Below, piece after piece: positions 35,148-36,409 of a stretch of 36,409 nucleotides of DNA. Under the pieces are notes generated by a model. That model was not told the DNA's origin. It was given only the letters and a program-made list of their open reading frames with translations, and made no database searches. This stretch comes from Bacteroidota bacterium. GTDB taxonomy: Bacteria; Bacteroidota; Bacteroidia; AKYH767-A; OLB10. The position numbers and the translations under genes are program-made. The stretch covers positions 1-36,409 of the forward strand of contig JAHEKC010000019.1 of assembly GCA_024638565.1 (NCBI GenBank), read 5' to 3'. Each line of letters begins with the position of its first letter. Position 1 is the stretch's first letter.

Positions 35148-35183
35148 CCCCGTAGGGTTTCTTAACTTTACGGGGATTTTTTT
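35148..35183 (+). terminator. Rho-independent terminator after nrdA
   Basis: CCCCGTA (35148-35154) pairs with TACGGGG (35169-35175) across a 14-base loop, followed by an A and seven T residues (35177-35183). It lies 27 bases after the nrdA stop. TAACTTTA at 35163-35170, in the loop, could be a weak -7 element for the next gene but no -33 is apparent. Confidence 0.88.
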
Positions 35184-35230
35184 ATCCTGACTCCCGGTGC
35201 CGGCACAGAAGCCGGCCAAAACCATACGAT

Positions 35231-35677
35231 ATGAACAGATTCTTTTTGCTGATTGCCGCCTGCATCCTGATGCCTGCTGCAGCCACCGCACAGTCGTCAA
35301 AAATCAAATCCGATTTGGTTCCCGAGTCCGTCCTGAAAGGATACGCGGAGAAATATAAAAAACGCGAGGTCAAAACTTGGTACGAAGAGGAGTCCGGTTA
35401 CTCGGCCCTGTTCGTCAAGGGCGACCTGCGGCCAAGGGCTTATTTTACCAGCAGCGGTGAGTGGATCCGTACCACCTTGCCTGTAAAGGAGAAATCCGTA
35501 AGCTACCAGGTGAAGAAGGCCATCAAAAGCACCCAATGGAGCGACTGGAAAACCACCCAACGTTACAGGATAGAAACACCGGCGCATCCCAAGCTGTTCG
35601 AAATACACCTAAAAAAGGGAAAGGAAAGTAAGGTCTTCCTGTTCGACCCCACCGGGAAGGCGCTCGATATCCGCTGA
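35231..35677 (+). CDS. Periplasmic PepSY-like (beta-lactamase-inhibitor-like) protein
   Basis: A 148-residue exported protein. Residues 1-21 form a signal peptide (MNRFFLLIAACILMPAAATAQ). The mature part has the strand pattern of the PepSY-like family with BLIP-like folds: VKTWYEEESGYSALFVKGDLRPRAYFTSSGEWIRTTLPV, then KKAIKSTQWSDWKTTQRYRIETPAHPKLFEIHLKKGKESKVFLFDPTGKALDI. Those proteins bind other periplasmic proteins or metals; no enzymatic residues are known. The stop is 6 bases before the deiodinase-like gene, so the two are probably cotranscribed. No sorting domain or lipobox is present, so it should be periplasmic. The family call is from the W/YxAxFxxxGxxxxAxFxxxGxWxxT pattern. Confidence 0.8.
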   Translation: MNRFFLLIAACILMPAAATAQSSKIKSDLVPESVLKGYAEKYKKREVKTWYEEESGYSALFVKGDLRPRAYFTSSGEWIRTTLPVKEKSVSYQVKKAIKSTQWSDWKTTQRYRIETPAHPKLFEIHLKKGKESKVFLFDPTGKALDIR

Positions 35678-35683
35678 CCCGAC

Positions 35684-36352
35684 ATGGCTGATTCGAAACA
35701 CAAATTCATATCCTACCATCCCCACACCTACCCGCCGGACGAAATGGTCCGGCGCAGCGCCGCGTACTTTACGTATATGGATCAGCGGCGGACGGTCAGG
35801 CAGTTTTCGCCTGACCCCATTCCGCCGAAGGTCCTAGAGCATGTCATCCGTACCGCCTCCACGGCGCCCAGCGGTGCGCATAAGCAACCCTGGACCTTTT
35901 GCGTGGTAAGCGATCCCGCCTTAAAGAAGGAAATCCGCGTTGCGGCGGAAAAGGAGGAGCATGAAAGCTATCATCACCGGATGAGTGAATCATGGCTTCG
36001 TGACCTGGAGCCGTTTGCGACGGACTGGCACAAGCCGTTCCTGGAAAAGGCGCCAAGCCTGATCGTGGTCTTCAAACGGATTTACGATGAAGACGATGGC
36101 ACAAAGACCAATAACTACTACGTAGCGGAGTCCGTGGGTATCGCTTGCGGGTTCCTGCTTGCCGCCATTTACCATGCGGGACTGGTCGCGCTTACCCATA
36201 CGCCCAGCCCCATGAAGTTTCTTGCGTCCATCCTGAACCGCCCGTCCAACGAAAAACCGTTTCTGCTTATCCCGGTAGGCCTTCCGGCTGATGACACCAT
36301 GGTGCCGGACCTGGTCCGCAAGCCCCTGCAGGAGATTATGGTCCGGTACTGA
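35684..36352 (+). CDS. Iodotyrosine deiodinase-like flavoprotein (nitroreductase family)
   Basis: A 222-residue FMN enzyme without signal peptide. FMN-contact motifs are RRTVRQF (35-41) and TAPSGAHKQPWTF (60-72). The lid that covers the substrate contains Glu92, Tyr96 and Lys117 (EEHESYHHRM, then WHKPFL). In human iodotyrosine deiodinase the corresponding residues are E157, Y161 and K182, with the same spacings (4 and 21 residues), and they hold the zwitterion of mono- or diiodotyrosine. THTP (171-174) and the C-terminal VPDLVRKPLQEIMV also follow the human enzyme. A reductive dehalogenase of halotyrosines is therefore more likely than a nitroaromatic reductase. Bacterial deiodinases of this type are known, for example from Haliscomenobacter; the natural role is unclear. 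The PepSY-like gene ends 6 bases upstream. Confidence 0.9.
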   Translation: MADSKHKFISYHPHTYPPDEMVRRSAAYFTYMDQRRTVRQFSPDPIPPKVLEHVIRTASTAPSGAHKQPWTFCVVSDPALKKEIRVAAEKEEHESYHHRMSESWLRDLEPFATDWHKPFLEKAPSLIVVFKRIYDEDDGTKTNNYYVAESVGIACGFLLAAIYHAGLVALTHTPSPMKFLASILNRPSNEKPFLLIPVGLPADDTMVPDLVRKPLQEIMVRY

Positions 36353-36409
36353 GCTTTTCACTCCACGTTGTGCATACTTTATCATGGGCCTCGCCCCCGG
36401 CATGGGACG

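Noticed and set aside
1-36409. CRISPR arrays, insertion sequences, prophage or integron features
   Set aside because: No repeat-spacer pattern, transposase, integrase, terminal inverted repeats or att-like duplication was seen; base and codon use look uniform by eye.

Overview
The window looks like a chromosomal segment of a Bacteroidota bacterium, probably from the Chitinophagia/Saprospiria side of the phylum; the exact family cannot be fixed from sequence alone. The support comes from type IX secretion (T9SS) C-terminal sorting domains of both type A and type B, a PorP/SprF-family outer-membrane protein, type III glutamine synthetase, DUF5916 and DUF3109 proteins, and promoters that fit the phylum's TTG-N17-23-TAnnTTTG pattern instead of the E. 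coli type. No phage, transposon, CRISPR, rRNA or tRNA was recognised. Most of the window is ordinary core genome.

Layout. 1-2020: the tail of an omega-amidase-like nitrilase and arfB (+), convergent with a secreted M28 peptidase (-). 2333-8821: an outer-surface block on the minus strand: a secreted type A T9SS protein, then a six-bladed NHL-propeller type B T9SS protein whose 3' end abuts a PorP/SprF barrel fused to a peptidoglycan-binding OmpA domain. 8926-13683: beta-carbonic anhydrase, an unknown seven-helix membrane protein, a large DUF5916 outer-membrane protein and a lipoprotein intradiol dioxygenase (+). 13730-19001: a PolB-like exonuclease, an M16 protease, a small unknown protein and a membrane-anchored serine hydrolase (-). 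19128-23166: a 44-residue lipoprotein (+), a third T9SS cargo protein (-), and type III glutamine synthetase (+). 23263-28026: the conserved rimP-nusA-infB operon (-). 28129-30657: an ABC-2 exporter (ATPase and permease) translationally coupled to a methyltransferase (-). 30734-36352: DUF3109 protein, nrdB-nrdA ribonucleotide reductase of the eukaryote-like class Ia type, a PepSY-like periplasmic protein and an iodotyrosine-deiodinase-like flavoprotein (+).

Functional connections. The three sorting-domain proteins need T9SS for export, and the SprF-like fusion next to the type B cargo fits the known pairing of SprF-type proteins with type B substrates. rimP-nusA-infB links ribosome maturation, transcription elongation and initiation; its short leader carries a terminator-like hairpin immediately before the rimP start codon. 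nrdB-nrdA make deoxyribonucleotides. The ABC/methyltransferase genes overlap at both junctions and probably form one operon.

Most interesting points: the nitroreductase-family gene at the right end has the complete Glu/Tyr/Lys lid triad that distinguishes iodotyrosine deiodinase; the PorP/SprF-TSP3-OmpA fusion; the rimP leader hairpin; and paired repeats in the glnN promoter. I found no convincing wholly new multi-gene system.
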